The notes under the pieces were generated by a model. The model searched no databases and was not told where the DNA came from. It saw nothing but the letters and a program-made list of their open reading frames with translations. Below, piece after piece: positions 49,204-57,259 of a DNA stretch of 64,000 nucleotides; within the stretch, counting starts at the first letter, position 1; every line of letters begins with the position of its first letter. The position numbers and the translations under genes are program-made. This DNA comes from an uncultured Eubacteriales bacterium (GTDB lineage Bacteria > Bacillota > Clostridia > Oscillospirales > Butyricicoccaceae), in NCBI GenBank assembly GCA_910579575.1, contig CAJTUM010000001.1:252426-316425 (forward strand), in the 5' to 3' direction.

Positions 49204-50076
49204 ATGAAACAGAACAAATGGATTGCCCTGGGCCTTGCAGCCGCTTTGTCCCTGGGCCTGTTTGCCGGCTGCGCCAAGGAAGAGGAAAAGCAAGACGACC
49301 AGCAGCCTCAGGATGAAAAAACAGAAAATCAAGATCAAAACGGCAGTCAGGACGCCGAAGGCGGCGACCTGCTCCAGCGAATTAAGGACAAGGGCGAAAT
49401 TGTGGTGGCCATGGAAGGCACCTGGGCGCCCTGGACCTATCACGATGAAACCGACGCCCTGGTGGGCTACGATGTGGAGGTAGCCCAAGGCGTCGCCAAG
49501 CGGTTGGGCGTGGACGTTACTTTTGTGGAAGGCGAATGGGACGGCCTGTTGGCCGGCTTGGACGCAGGCCGCTATGACATCATGGTCAACGGCGTGGATA
49601 TCACCGAGGAGCGGGCTGAAAAATACGATTTTTCCACTCCCTATGCCTATAATCGCACCGCCGTGGTCGTCAGCGGCGACAACGACGAGATTCAGTCTCT
49701 GGAGGATTTGGAGGGCAAAAGCACCGCCAACACCATCTCCAGCACCTATGCGGAGCTGGCGGAACGCTATAGCGCCAACGTCACAGGCGTGGACGACCTG
49801 AACCAGACCTTTGAGCTGTTGCTCACCGGCCGCATCGACGCCACTTTGAATGCGGAAGCGACCTATTACGACTACATGAAGGCCCATCCAGACGCCAACG
49901 TAAAAATCGCCGCCCTCGCCGAAGAGGCTACCCATGTGGCGATTCCTATGCGCAAGGGCGAGGAAACCGCCAGCCTGTTGGAGGCGATTAACGAGGCGCT
50001 GGACGACATGGCGCAATCCGGCGAGCTGACGGAGCTTTCGGAAAAATATTTCGGCACGGATATCTCCAAGAATTAG
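49204..50076 (+). CDS. Amino acid ABC transporter substrate-binding lipoprotein
   Basis: 290 residues from ATG 49204 (AAAGGAGA upstream). Lipoprotein signal with lipobox LFAGC, then an acidic Asp/Gln/Glu-rich spacer, then a type 2 periplasmic-binding fold: GEIVVAMEGTWAPWTYHDE, LVGYDVEVAQGVAKRLGV, WDGLLAGLDAGRYDIMVNGV and FELLLTGRIDATLNAE. Such proteins bind cystine, arginine or glutamine-type ligands; the ligand cannot be assigned by eye. Third gene of the operon, 67 bases after the ATPase. Confidence 0.93.
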   Translation: MKQNKWIALGLAAALSLGLFAGCAKEEEKQDDQQPQDEKTENQDQNGSQDAEGGDLLQRIKDKGEIVVAMEGTWAPWTYHDETDALVGYDVEVAQGVAKRLGVDVTFVEGEWDGLLAGLDAGRYDIMVNGVDITEERAEKYDFSTPYAYNRTAVVVSGDNDEIQSLEDLEGKSTANTISSTYAELAERYSANVTGVDDLNQTFELLLTGRIDATLNAEATYYDYMKAHPDANVKIAALAEEATHVAIPMRKGEETASLLEAINEALDDMAQSGELTELSEKYFGTDISKN

Positions 50077-50134
50077 GCGGCGAACGCCGCTGAACAAGCC
50101 CCTGTATGGGCTTGGCTCTGGAATGAACCCATAG

Positions 50135-50178
50135 GCGCCCGCCGCCGGAGTCGCTGAAGCGGCCCCGGCGGCGGGCGC
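50135..50178 (+). terminator. Strong hairpin after the ABC transporter operon
   Basis: A 14-bp perfect GC stem (GCGCCCGCCGCCGG with its complement) but no T-run. Likely protects or ends the operon mRNA. Confidence 0.6.
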
Positions 50179-50247
50179 AAAAGCAAACCTCGGCAAGACA
50201 ATGCGGAATATGCTTCTGGGCCTTTGCCTGGAGAAAGGAGCGTCAAG

Positions 50248-51093
50248 ATGACGGAAGACGGTAAAAAGATTTTGGAGCAAATCAAAGCGGACTCCGCTAT
50301 GGAAGCGTATTGTTTGACCATTCGGCGGGACGCGACCCCCGGCTTGCTGGACAGCAAGTTCGGCGGCTTGGCCTATTGGGATTCGAGCTTGCCTTATCCC
50401 ACAGACCCCCGCGGCGTTCCCATGCAGCTGCTGGCCCAGATCAACTTCGGCCAGTTTCAGGCAGAAGCGCCGCTGCCTCGCAGGGGGCTGCTGCAATTTT
50501 TCATCGCTCGAGACGATGTGTTCGGCGCGGATTTTCACCATCCAGAGGAACAGAAGGGTTTTCGGGCGGTTTATCGCCCAGAGATCGACCCGCGGATCAC
50601 GTCGGAACAGGCGGCGGCGCTGGAGCGGGCCGCATTCCCCCCAGGCGCGGAAGGGGACGAGGAGCAGGCGTATTGCAGCCCCGTGTGCAAGGAAGCGGCT
50701 GTTCTGATTCAGAAAAAAATCGCTTATATGGGGCCCTGCGATTGTCGTTTTGAACAAACATTTCGCCGAGCCGTCCAAAAAGCGTTGGGCGTGAAGATGC
50801 CGGAAAAGCAATCCCATTACGCATTTCTGTGCAAAGAGGACCGGGACGAGCTGTGGAAGGAATTGAGCAACGCCGGCCACTGGCTGCTGGGCTATCCCTA
50901 TTTCACCCAAGACGACCCTCGCCAGCCCGAAGGCCCCTTCGATACCCTGCTGTTTCAGATGGATTCGGATATGGAGGGCGCCCTCGATTATGTGCTCTGG
51001 GGGGACTGCGGCGTAGGCAATTTCTTTATCAACCGAAAGGATTTGGAAAACTTGGATTTCTCCCGGGTGCTTTATAGCTGGGATTGCTGCTGA
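50248..51093 (+). CDS. YwqG family protein (DUF1963)
   Basis: 281 residues from ATG 50248, preceded by GAAAGGAG. DUF1963/YwqG pattern: KFGGLAYWDSSLPYPTDPRG, MQLLAQINFGQF, GLLQFFIARDD, LLGYPYFTQDDPR, LLFQMDSD and GDCGVGNFFINRKDLENLDFSRVLYSWDC at the end (in pieces). The family is widespread and of unknown function. The frame continues beyond the TGA for at least 55 protein-like codons (see finding). Confidence 0.88.
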   Translation: MTEDGKKILEQIKADSAMEAYCLTIRRDATPGLLDSKFGGLAYWDSSLPYPTDPRGVPMQLLAQINFGQFQAEAPLPRRGLLQFFIARDDVFGADFHHPEEQKGFRAVYRPEIDPRITSEQAAALERAAFPPGAEGDEEQAYCSPVCKEAAVLIQKKIAYMGPCDCRFEQTFRRAVQKALGVKMPEKQSHYAFLCKEDRDELWKELSNAGHWLLGYPYFTQDDPRQPEGPFDTLLFQMDSDMEGALDYVLWGDCGVGNFFINRKDLENLDFSRVLYSWDCC

Positions 51094-51260
51094 GGCATTT
51101 GGAAAGGTTTCTTAGAAGTCTATCAAGGCGATAAGAGCTTGCCGGAGCAGGAAGCGGCTCTGAGGACGCTGACTCAGGAATGGAATCTAAAACCAATGAA
51201 AGCCCCCTTCGCCTATGTCAAAGGAATTAGCGATCAAAAGCCCTTGAACCTTGAATCGAA
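51094..51260 (+). pseudogene. Protein-like in-frame extension after the YwqG stop
   Basis: After TGA 51091-51093 the same frame reads WKGFLEVYQGDKSLPEQEA and continues to WNLKPMKAPFAYVKGISD before running into a terminator without its own stop. No start codon with a ribosome site is present. Probably the fragment of another gene joined here by deletion; similarity to a known family not recognised. Confidence 0.35.
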
Positions 51261-51293
51261 AAACGGCGCGGCTGCAAGGCCGCGCCGTTTTTT
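51261..51293 (+). terminator. Terminator after the YwqG region
   Basis: Stem AAACGGCGCGGC / GCCGCGCCGTTT with a TGCAAG loop and TTTT. Bidirectional for the convergent glycosidase gene. Confidence 0.9.
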
Positions 51294-51311
51294 CGCTTGT
51301 CTGGCGGAATC

Positions 51312-52862
51312 TCAATCCTCCCGAGGCGCTTCGTTGGCAAAGGAAGCGGTTTCCCGGCGGTAAACCGCGATGCCGTTGGGAATGTGCCGCCCGTCCGTTT
51401 TGTTGGCGGCGGAGGGGCGGGAGATCACTCGGCCGTTATAGACCATAATGCTGGAGGAGCCGCCGTCCAGATTGCAGGCTTGCACGGCGCCATAGCGCCC
51501 CAGGATTTCGGCGCAGTCGCCCACCGTACAGCCGATGGAGTAGCCGGGGGCCCGGCCGTCCACCACCAGCAGGAGGATCGTCCCGTCGCTTGTCTGGCCG
51601 ATGGCGGTGCGGGGCTGGACGCCCCAGCCGGCGCTGCCCTCTACCGCCTGCTGGCCGTCGATAATCAAAGCGGGCTTAAATTCCACCGCGTCCCGGAAAG
51701 CCAAGTCCTTTTTATAGGGGCCTACGTGCAGGCGGTTTTCCTCGTCCAGACCCACGGCCTTATATGTGCCGCCGACAGCGCCGTTGTGCCGCGTGCCGTC
51801 GGAAACCACCAGGCCGTGGGCCACGCCTCCGTTGCCGTGGCCTTCTGGGTCATAGAAGCCGCTGGCGTTGGTCAGCAACACAGCGTCCGCCTTTTCCGCA
51901 ATATCGGCCGCTCGGCCGCCGACGCTGCCGTAACCTGGCGCCAGGGTCACTCCCACCTGAGCCGGGTCTTTGATAATGGCCAGCCGGCCCACATAGCCTT
52001 CGCCGGTCACTTTGCAGATGGTCAGGCCGTTGGCGGTGTCCACCGCCAGCACTTGATCGCCATGGATCGTCTCAATGTCTGTGCCGTCTTGGTCTAAACC
52101 GGCTTGGTCGATGGTCAGATAGCCGTTTTCATCGATGACTTCGTCCTGATGCTCCTCCATATAATCCTCAAAGGACTGTTGTTGGATTTCTGGATAATTT
52201 TGAAAGAAATCCTCTTTTAATTTTTCCCAAGGAGAGAGCTCGGCCTGGCCGAAATCAAAGGAAGGGGTTTGAAGGTTATTCCAGTTGCTTTCCAGGTTCA
52301 GCTGGTTGTTTTCTTGTTTCTCCCGGTTGTTCTCCACCTCTGCGATGACCGACGGAGGAATGAAGGCCGTGGCCAGCCATTGATGGGTCATAGTGCTCAT
52401 GGCGGTTTCGATATAAATGGTCCGCCATTTGGCGATAAAGGGGATATTGGAGAAAACGGCGGTGCAATAAAGGCCCGCCAGCAACAAAACGGCCAGCAGA
52501 AGGTTGCGGAACCAATGACTCTTTTTTTTCTTTTTTCGGCGGCCTCCCTTGGAGGGTTGGGGCGGCGCGGCTCGTTTCTGCGGCGCCGGGGTTCGGCCGG
52601 CCTGGGCCTTGACCACAAAATCCGGGATTTGGCCAGCTTGGCTGCGGGCTTCCGCCTGCCCCTTGGCAGCTCGAAGCCGGGCTTCCTCTTCCCGCCGCCA
52701 TACCGCCTCCCAGTCAATTTCAAAGGGTTCCCGGTTTCCTGCAGGGCCAGGCTGAGGCGGCGGATTGGAGCGCCTGACGGGGGCGCTCTGCGGTTTCTCT
52801 TTCAAGGGAGATGAGGGCTTCCGGTTGTCTGTCCGTCCGCCGCTGTTTCCCCAGATTTTCAT
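51312..52862 (-). CDS. Phosphodiester glycosidase family protein (NAGPA-like), membrane anchored
   Basis: 516 residues. A long basic, Pro/Ala-rich cytoplasmic N-terminus (about 1-115, ending KKKKKSHWFRN), one membrane helix (LLLAVLLLAGLYCTAVFSN), a linker rich in Asn/Gln, then a C-terminal phosphodiester glycosidase domain: VAVDTANG-type start region, ADAVLLTNASGFYD, KPALIIDGQQAV, RTAIGQTSDGTILLLVVDGR and the conserved ACNLDGGSSSIMVYNGRVISRPS. Related proteins cleave GlcNAc phosphodiesters or act in exopolysaccharide metabolism. Likely acts on wall glycopolymers outside the cell. Confidence 0.88.
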   Translation of the reverse strand: MKIWGNSGGRTDNRKPSSPLKEKPQSAPVRRSNPPPQPGPAGNREPFEIDWEAVWRREEEARLRAAKGQAEARSQAGQIPDFVVKAQAGRTPAPQKRAAPPQPSKGGRRKKKKKSHWFRNLLLAVLLLAGLYCTAVFSNIPFIAKWRTIYIETAMSTMTHQWLATAFIPPSVIAEVENNREKQENNQLNLESNWNNLQTPSFDFGQAELSPWEKLKEDFFQNYPEIQQQSFEDYMEEHQDEVIDENGYLTIDQAGLDQDGTDIETIHGDQVLAVDTANGLTICKVTGEGYVGRLAIIKDPAQVGVTLAPGYGSVGGRAADIAEKADAVLLTNASGFYDPEGHGNGGVAHGLVVSDGTRHNGAVGGTYKAVGLDEENRLHVGPYKKDLAFRDAVEFKPALIIDGQQAVEGSAGWGVQPRTAIGQTSDGTILLLVVDGRAPGYSIGCTVGDCAEILGRYGAVQACNLDGGSSSIMVYNGRVISRPSAANKTDGRHIPNGIAVYRRETASFANEAPRED

Positions 52863-52935
52863 AGCGATCCTCCATTTTGGCGAAAAGGATATGGCTCCGC
52901 AAAGCCTTCTATTTTGCGAAGGTCCATTGATTGGA

Positions 52936-53003
52936 TGGATTTCCGGCGGGCAAACTGTCGAAAATCCGCTTGGCGCGTTTTCGCCGTCCCGTTTGGGCGT
53001 CGG
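52936..53003 (+). repeat. Dispersed intergenic element, copy B (weak)
   Basis: Starts TGGATTTCCGGCGGGCAAAC and keeps TCGAAAATCCGCTT-like blocks in the order found in copies A (9088-9159) and C (60361-60433, inverse strand). Lies in the 290-base divergent gap between the glycosidase and pdaA-like genes; no gene is seen there. Confidence 0.35.
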
Positions 53004-53155
53004 CTTTTATTGATAGTATAGCATAGAATCCTTGCGCTTTGGTGAATTTTTTGTAAGATAACGTCGGTTTTTGACCGGCGGAGCATAAAAGGGAGGCAAA
53101 GGGGCGTAGAGATAGACCGCATGAGGAAATTCTTGAGGAACAGGGGAGATGGATT

Positions 53156-53971
53156 GTGCTGAATCAACTGAAAAAACTGACCCGGCGTCCTGTGATCTTT
53201 GGGCTGGCGGCTGTGCTGGCGGCCGCCCTCTGCATCCCGACGCTGCTTCGGGAACAGCCGGCTCAAGCCGCGGCGGCCATTACCAACTGGGGCCTGAGCT
53301 TTCAGCAGCCGGGCAAAACGCCTACAGGCAACGCCTCGGCGGAATATTTGTCGGATTTTGACGCCTATTTTGTGGCGCCGGAAGAGCAAAATGGGGAAAA
53401 GGCAATTTATCTGACCTTTGACTGCGGCTATGAAAACGGCTGCACCGCCCCTATCCTGGACGCGCTGAAAAAACACAATGTAAAAGCCTGCTTTTTTGTG
53501 GTGGGCAATTATCTGGATTCCGCTCCAGAGCTGGTACAGCGCATGACGGAGGAAGGGCATATTGTGGGCAACCATACTCTGACTCATCCAGATATGTCGG
53601 AAATCGCGGATTTGGGCAGCTTCCAACAGCAGTTGGAAGGGGTGGAGGAAAAATACCGGCAGATCACAGGGCAGGAGATGCAGAAATTCTACCGCCCGCC
53701 CCAAGGCAAATTCAGCGAAAGCAATTTGCAGCAGGCCCAGCAGCTGGGATATAAAACCATTTTCTGGAGCTTGGCCTATGTGGATTGGTACGCCGACAAA
53801 CAGCCTAGCCATGAGGAGGCCTTTGAAAAGCTGTGCGGTCGGATTCACCCTGGCGCGATCGTGCTGTTGCACAGCACATCCCAGACCAATGCGGAGATAC
53901 TGGATGAGCTGCTGACCAAATGGGAGGGGGAGGGCTATACCTTCAAAACCCTGGACCAGCTGGGCCAATAG
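53156..53971 (+). CDS. PdaA-like polysaccharide deacetylase
   Basis: 271 residues from GTG 53156, preceded by AGGGGAG. Signal or anchor helix (RPVIFGLAAVLAAALCIPTLL), then ITNWGLSF and a carbohydrate esterase 4 domain: YLTFDCGYENG (catalytic base Asp; Cys where many CE4 enzymes have Asp, as in PdaA), HTLTHPDMS (metal His), YRPPQGKFSE and HPGAIVLLHSTS. The N-terminal WGLSF and FDCGYE match delta-lactam-forming PdaA enzymes that deacetylate N-acetylmuramic acid in spore cortex, hinting at sporulation ability. A sporulation role is inferred only. Confidence 0.88.
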   Translation: MLNQLKKLTRRPVIFGLAAVLAAALCIPTLLREQPAQAAAAITNWGLSFQQPGKTPTGNASAEYLSDFDAYFVAPEEQNGEKAIYLTFDCGYENGCTAPILDALKKHNVKACFFVVGNYLDSAPELVQRMTEEGHIVGNHTLTHPDMSEIADLGSFQQQLEGVEEKYRQITGQEMQKFYRPPQGKFSESNLQQAQQLGYKTIFWSLAYVDWYADKQPSHEEAFEKLCGRIHPGAIVLLHSTSQTNAEILDELLTKWEGEGYTFKTLDQLGQ

Positions 53972-54115
53972 CGGTCAGGGCGCCGACAAGCGCCGGGAGG
54001 CGCGCTCCGTTTTGGATTGGGCGATATATGCGCCGCGCTGCCCGTAGTCGGGGCGTTGGGAGGAGGAATCCCCCCGTCAGGCGGCAGTGGAGGGATTCAT
54101 CGCCCCCAGCCGCTG

Positions 54116-54430
54116 GCGCCATTGCCTAAGGCCGCGGACGCACGCGGCCTCGTGGTCTGGCCGTCCGCCCATGCGGACGCGCCATTGCATAAGGCCGCAG
54201 ACGCACGCAGCCTCGTGGTCTGGCCGTCCGCCCATGCGGACGCGCCATTGCCTAAGGCCGCGAACGCACGCGGCCTCGTGGTCTGGCCGTCCGCCCATGC
54301 GGACGCGCCATTGCCTAAGGCCGCGAACGCACGCGGCCTCGTAGTCTGGCCGTCCGCCCATGCGGACGCGCCATTGCCTAAGGCCGCGAACGCACGCGGC
54401 CTCGTAGTCTGGCCGTCCGCCCATGCGGAG
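54116..54430 (+). repeat. Tandem array of five 63-bp two-hairpin units
   Basis: Units start at 54116, 54179, 54242, 54305 and 54368 and are 63 bp each with few differences. Each has a leader GCGCCATTGCCTAA, hairpin 1 (GGCCGCG-AACGCA-CGCGGCC), a 13-nt linker (TCGTAGTCTGGCC) and hairpin 2 (GTCCGC-CCAT-GCGGAC). It lies between convergent genes, followed by a terminator. Because 63 is a multiple of 3 the array is open in several frames (21-residue period), but no start or ribosome site supports translation. Confidence 0.92.
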
Positions 54431-54465
54431 GGATTCTGCCCCAAAACTGGACCGGGTCAAAAAGA

Positions 54466-54494
54466 AGCCCCTCCTTGCTTTGCAAGGAAGGGCT
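54466..54494 (+). terminator. Terminator after the 63-bp array
   Basis: Stem AGCCCCTCCTTGC / GCAAGGAAGGGCT with one mismatch, ending in TTTC; flanked by an outer TGCCCCA/TGGGGCA pair (54437-54511). Confidence 0.65.
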
Positions 54495-54559
54495 TTCAAT
54501 TTACTGGGGCAAAACATCCGATTGCAGCGGCAAGGAGACTTCCGTCATATTCCCCAAAC

Positions 54560-54850
54560 CTATCCATCGGAGCGGATTTTCACTTTTTTTACTTGCTCCG
54601 CTTTCACTCCATCGGGCAGTTTGACCCGAATCAGCACGTCGCTGCCAGCAGCTGTCATTTCGTTAGCGGAGACGTTGCGGCGGGTGCGGACTGTGAGCCG
54701 GTTTTCCCAAAGCCGGGCCGAGGCGTAGACAGTAGTATAGGAATCCATGGGCCGCCAATAATCCCGAATCAGGATTTCATTGGCTTCTATCTGCACAGTA
54801 CAGCCCTCGGGCAACGATTGATCCGCTTCGGGCCGGCGCTCTATTGTCAC
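54560..54850 (-). CDS. Small protein of unknown function, start unclear
   Basis: GTG 54850 would give 96 residues (TIERRPEADQ to VKKVKIRSDG) without a ribosome site. The same frame is open back to the dehydrogenase stop at 54932-54934 and there encodes a convincing membrane helix (LFLSAFACVLIFTLCWAF) followed by RGQECQV, yet contains no ATG, GTG or TTG before the helix. So the real protein probably has an N-terminal membrane anchor and either lost its start or is made by a non-standard route. The soluble part is predicted beta-rich (VTIERR, VQIEANEILIRDYW, TTVYASARLWENRLTVRTRRN). Family not recognised. Confidence 0.45.
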   Translation of the reverse strand: MTIERRPEADQSLPEGCTVQIEANEILIRDYWRPMDSYTTVYASARLWENRLTVRTRRNVSANEMTAAGSDVLIRVKLPDGVKAEQVKKVKIRSDG

Positions 54851-54931
54851 TTGGCATTCCTGCCCCCGAAAAGCCCAGCACAGGGTAAAAATCAGGACGC
54901 AGGCAAAGGCTGAGAGAAAAAGAGATTCGTT

Positions 54932-55900
54932 TTACCCATGGATTTTTTCGTTTGCCAAGGTCGAAAGCGCCGCGGCTTTGACGCCGTATTCTCGGATAAT
55001 TCGGCAGCTTTCCGCCAGAGCTTGGGCTTCCTGGTCGCTCAGAGGCAGCTGCCAGATTTCCTCTGCTCCGCCGGCGCCGATCAGGCACAGCGTGCTGGCA
55101 TAAACGTCTCGCTGGCCGTATTGGCCGTCCAGCGGAACCGAACAGGGCAAAACCCGCTTTTCATCCAAAAGAATCGCTCGAATCAACGCCGCAGCGGCGG
55201 AGGCCACGCCAAATTCGGTGGAGCCTTTGCCCAAGACGATTTCCCAGCCCGCCTCCGCGGTTTCTCGGGCGACGCGGGCCAGCTCCGCCGGAGCGCAACG
55301 GCCTGGATGCTCTGTCATCCATTGGGCCAAAGGCTGGCCGGCCACGGAAGCGGCGTGAAAAGCCGGAACCTGGCTGTCCCCATGTTCGCCCAGCATATAG
55401 GCGGATACGCTCTGGGGCGCCGCGCCCAGCAGACCGGCCAGCCGCCGGCTGAGCCGAGCGGAATCCAAAGCCGTTCCCGTGCCGATTACCGTCAGGCCCA
55501 GAGCTTTCTGGAGATATTGGGCGATTACGTCGCAGGGATTGGAGATGGAAACGACCACGCCCCCAAAGCCGCAGGCTTTCAGTTGAGGGACGATTTGGTC
55601 CATGACCGCCACAGTCGCAGCCAACTCGTCCAACCGGTTTTGTTCGATAGCCGCGCCGCAGGCGGCCATGACGACAAGATCGGCGTCGGCCAGATCTTGA
55701 TAATCCCCGGCCCAAACCCGAACAGGTCGGGGCCAGTAGGACATCCCGTCGGCGATATCCTGGCTGTGGGCCAAAGCCTTTTTTTGGTCGATATCCAACA
55801 GCGCGATTTGGCCGCAGACGCCCTGGGAAGCCAGCATAGCCGCTACATGGCTGCCGACGTGTCCCGCGCCGATGATTCCCACTTTGCCGATTTTGCGCAT
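54932..55900 (-). CDS. L-lactate / L-2-hydroxyisocaproate dehydrogenase family protein
   Basis: 322 residues from ATG 55900, preceded by GAGGAGGAA. NAD-binding Rossmann start KVGIIGAGHVGSHVAAML, cofactor Asp in LLDID, substrate-loop QNRLDEL retaining Arg, VSISNPCDVIAQYL, GTGTALDSARL and the active-site block LGEHGDSQVPAF with catalytic His. The NPCDV motif is more typical of L-2-hydroxyisocaproate dehydrogenases than of strict lactate dehydrogenases, so a branched 2-oxoacid may be the substrate. Reduces 2-oxoacids with NADH in the cytoplasm. Confidence 0.88.
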   Translation of the reverse strand: MRKIGKVGIIGAGHVGSHVAAMLASQGVCGQIALLDIDQKKALAHSQDIADGMSYWPRPVRVWAGDYQDLADADLVVMAACGAAIEQNRLDELAATVAVMDQIVPQLKACGFGGVVVSISNPCDVIAQYLQKALGLTVIGTGTALDSARLSRRLAGLLGAAPQSVSAYMLGEHGDSQVPAFHAASVAGQPLAQWMTEHPGRCAPAELARVARETAEAGWEIVLGKGSTEFGVASAAAALIRAILLDEKRVLPCSVPLDGQYGQRDVYASTLCLIGAGGAEEIWQLPLSDQEAQALAESCRIIREYGVKAAALSTLANEKIHG

Positions 55901-56030
55901 GGAAAGTTCCTCCTCGGTTGTTTCGTTTGGGCCAGCATACCATATCGCCTGGGACGCCGTCAAGGCAAAACGAGAGACAGAGGGGGAGCGGCCGCTTAGG
56001 GACGGCGTCTTCCTGTTTCGGTTTCGTCCA

Positions 56031-56996
56031 CTATTGTTCGTCCGCGATAGACAAAAGGTCGTCGATCGCTTTGTCCATCACCTCCTCTATGTCAAAATTG
56101 AAGCCGCTGAAATTCGCTTGGGACAGAGATTGCCGCATATCCGCCGCCAATTTGGGTATGTCGACTTGAAAACGTAGAGCGGCGATATATTGACCTGATG
56201 TGGGCTGCGCCCAGGGGTCGGGGAAAAACATCGTTTGAAGTTTATTTTCTAGATCATTCTGATACCAAAAAGCGCCTTCTGAACCCAACTTATGATCCAT
56301 CACTCCTGTGGCGAACAACTCTCCTTGCATATTCAAAAAGTCAAGAAGCGTATTTTTGCCTGCGTATTTCAGCCTGATCGCCAATTCGCAATCTTCAAAG
56401 TTGTCCACCTGATATCCCAAAGCGGCAGCGCGAAAATTTTTGCCTCCATGGGCCACATATTGCTCATGGTATCCTTTGTCTCCGCTACTCAACCCGGAAT
56501 CTTTGAAAATTTCACGGTCTAAAGGGCAAAAAACGAACTTATCTGTCATGATGCTAAATTGATTGTTAATGCTATACCAATTATCTCCTCTCCACAACCC
56601 CGACGTAATCGCCGACATCTTACCGCCAAAAGCTTCGTTATATCGGTTCCAGATGTCGCAGTAAATTTCGGTATAACTCATGCCGGTATAATCGGCGGTA
56701 TCGGCAATTTGACGCAGTTTTTCCAGCTTGGTTTCCGTGGAATCCCCAGGCAATAGGACAATTTCATCCGGCGGCGATTGTTCTTTGACGCCAGCCGGCG
56801 CCGTTGACGCAGTCATTGAAGCAGCAGAGGGCTTCTGCCGCATTTCTTCCGCCGCAGGCTGGCGCGATAGCGTCAGCACGTCTTCCGTCCTTTTGGCCGC
56901 CAGCGTCTGCTGAAAGTTCGACGCCTTTTGCTCGTTGTTGCTCTGCGCTTTTTTTGCCCCTGCGCTCGGTCTCGCCATTTGCCTCTCAATACGCAT
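56031..56996 (-). CDS. Conserved-looking hypothetical protein
   Basis: 321 residues with no recognised family. The first 100 are low-complexity, rich in Ala, Gln, Ser and Lys (AGAKKAQSNNEQKASNFQQTL) and probably disordered. From about residue 80 a compact domain follows (DSTETKLEKLRQIADTADY, YTEIYCDIWNRYNEAFGG, DNWYSINNQFSIMTDKF, ALRFQVDIPKLAADMRQSL). No signal peptide or membrane helix. No close ribosome site is obvious. Somewhat more AT-rich than neighbours. A flagellar or mobile-element link is possible but unsupported. Confidence 0.6.
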   Translation of the reverse strand: MRIERQMARPSAGAKKAQSNNEQKASNFQQTLAAKRTEDVLTLSRQPAAEEMRQKPSAASMTASTAPAGVKEQSPPDEIVLLPGDSTETKLEKLRQIADTADYTGMSYTEIYCDIWNRYNEAFGGKMSAITSGLWRGDNWYSINNQFSIMTDKFVFCPLDREIFKDSGLSSGDKGYHEQYVAHGGKNFRAAALGYQVDNFEDCELAIRLKYAGKNTLLDFLNMQGELFATGVMDHKLGSEGAFWYQNDLENKLQTMFFPDPWAQPTSGQYIAALRFQVDIPKLAADMRQSLSQANFSGFNFDIEEVMDKAIDDLLSIADEQ

Positions 56997-57161
56997 TTTC
57001 CATCACAGCCTTTCTGAAATTCGGAAAATTTAACTGTTTTCTTTTGCAGAATCAGTATATCAAACAACTGGAAAAATGTAAAGGAAAAATAGGAATAAAA
57101 ATCGCGTTGAGAGCGGGCGGAACAGGAGCGGCAGGGGCCGCGCTGCGCCAAGCCCTTCCGC

Positions 57162-57190
57162 TTGCCAAAAAGGGCGGGATAGAGTACAAT
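57162..57190 (+). promoter_or_regulatory. Promoter of the plsC-like gene
   Basis: -35 TTGCCA (57162-57167), 17-base spacer, -10 TACAAT (57185-57190), 70 bases upstream of the ATG. Confidence 0.7.
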
Positions 57191-57259
57191 GAAACAAGAC
57201 GCCGCCGCCAAAGGCGGATTCCGAAACGCCTTTGGTTTTTCGGGGAGAAAGGGGATTTT

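Noticed and set aside
54116..54430. CRISPR array
   Set aside because: Units are contiguous and nearly identical over the whole 63 bp, so there are no variable spacers, and no cas genes are present.
54017..54913. A 298-codon plus-strand frame and a 146-codon minus-strand frame containing 21-residue repeats over the 63-bp array
   Set aside because: The period is a multiple of 3, so any open frame is preserved. No ribosome site, no domain, and the stem changes between loci follow base pairing rather than protein conservation. Kept as a repeat.
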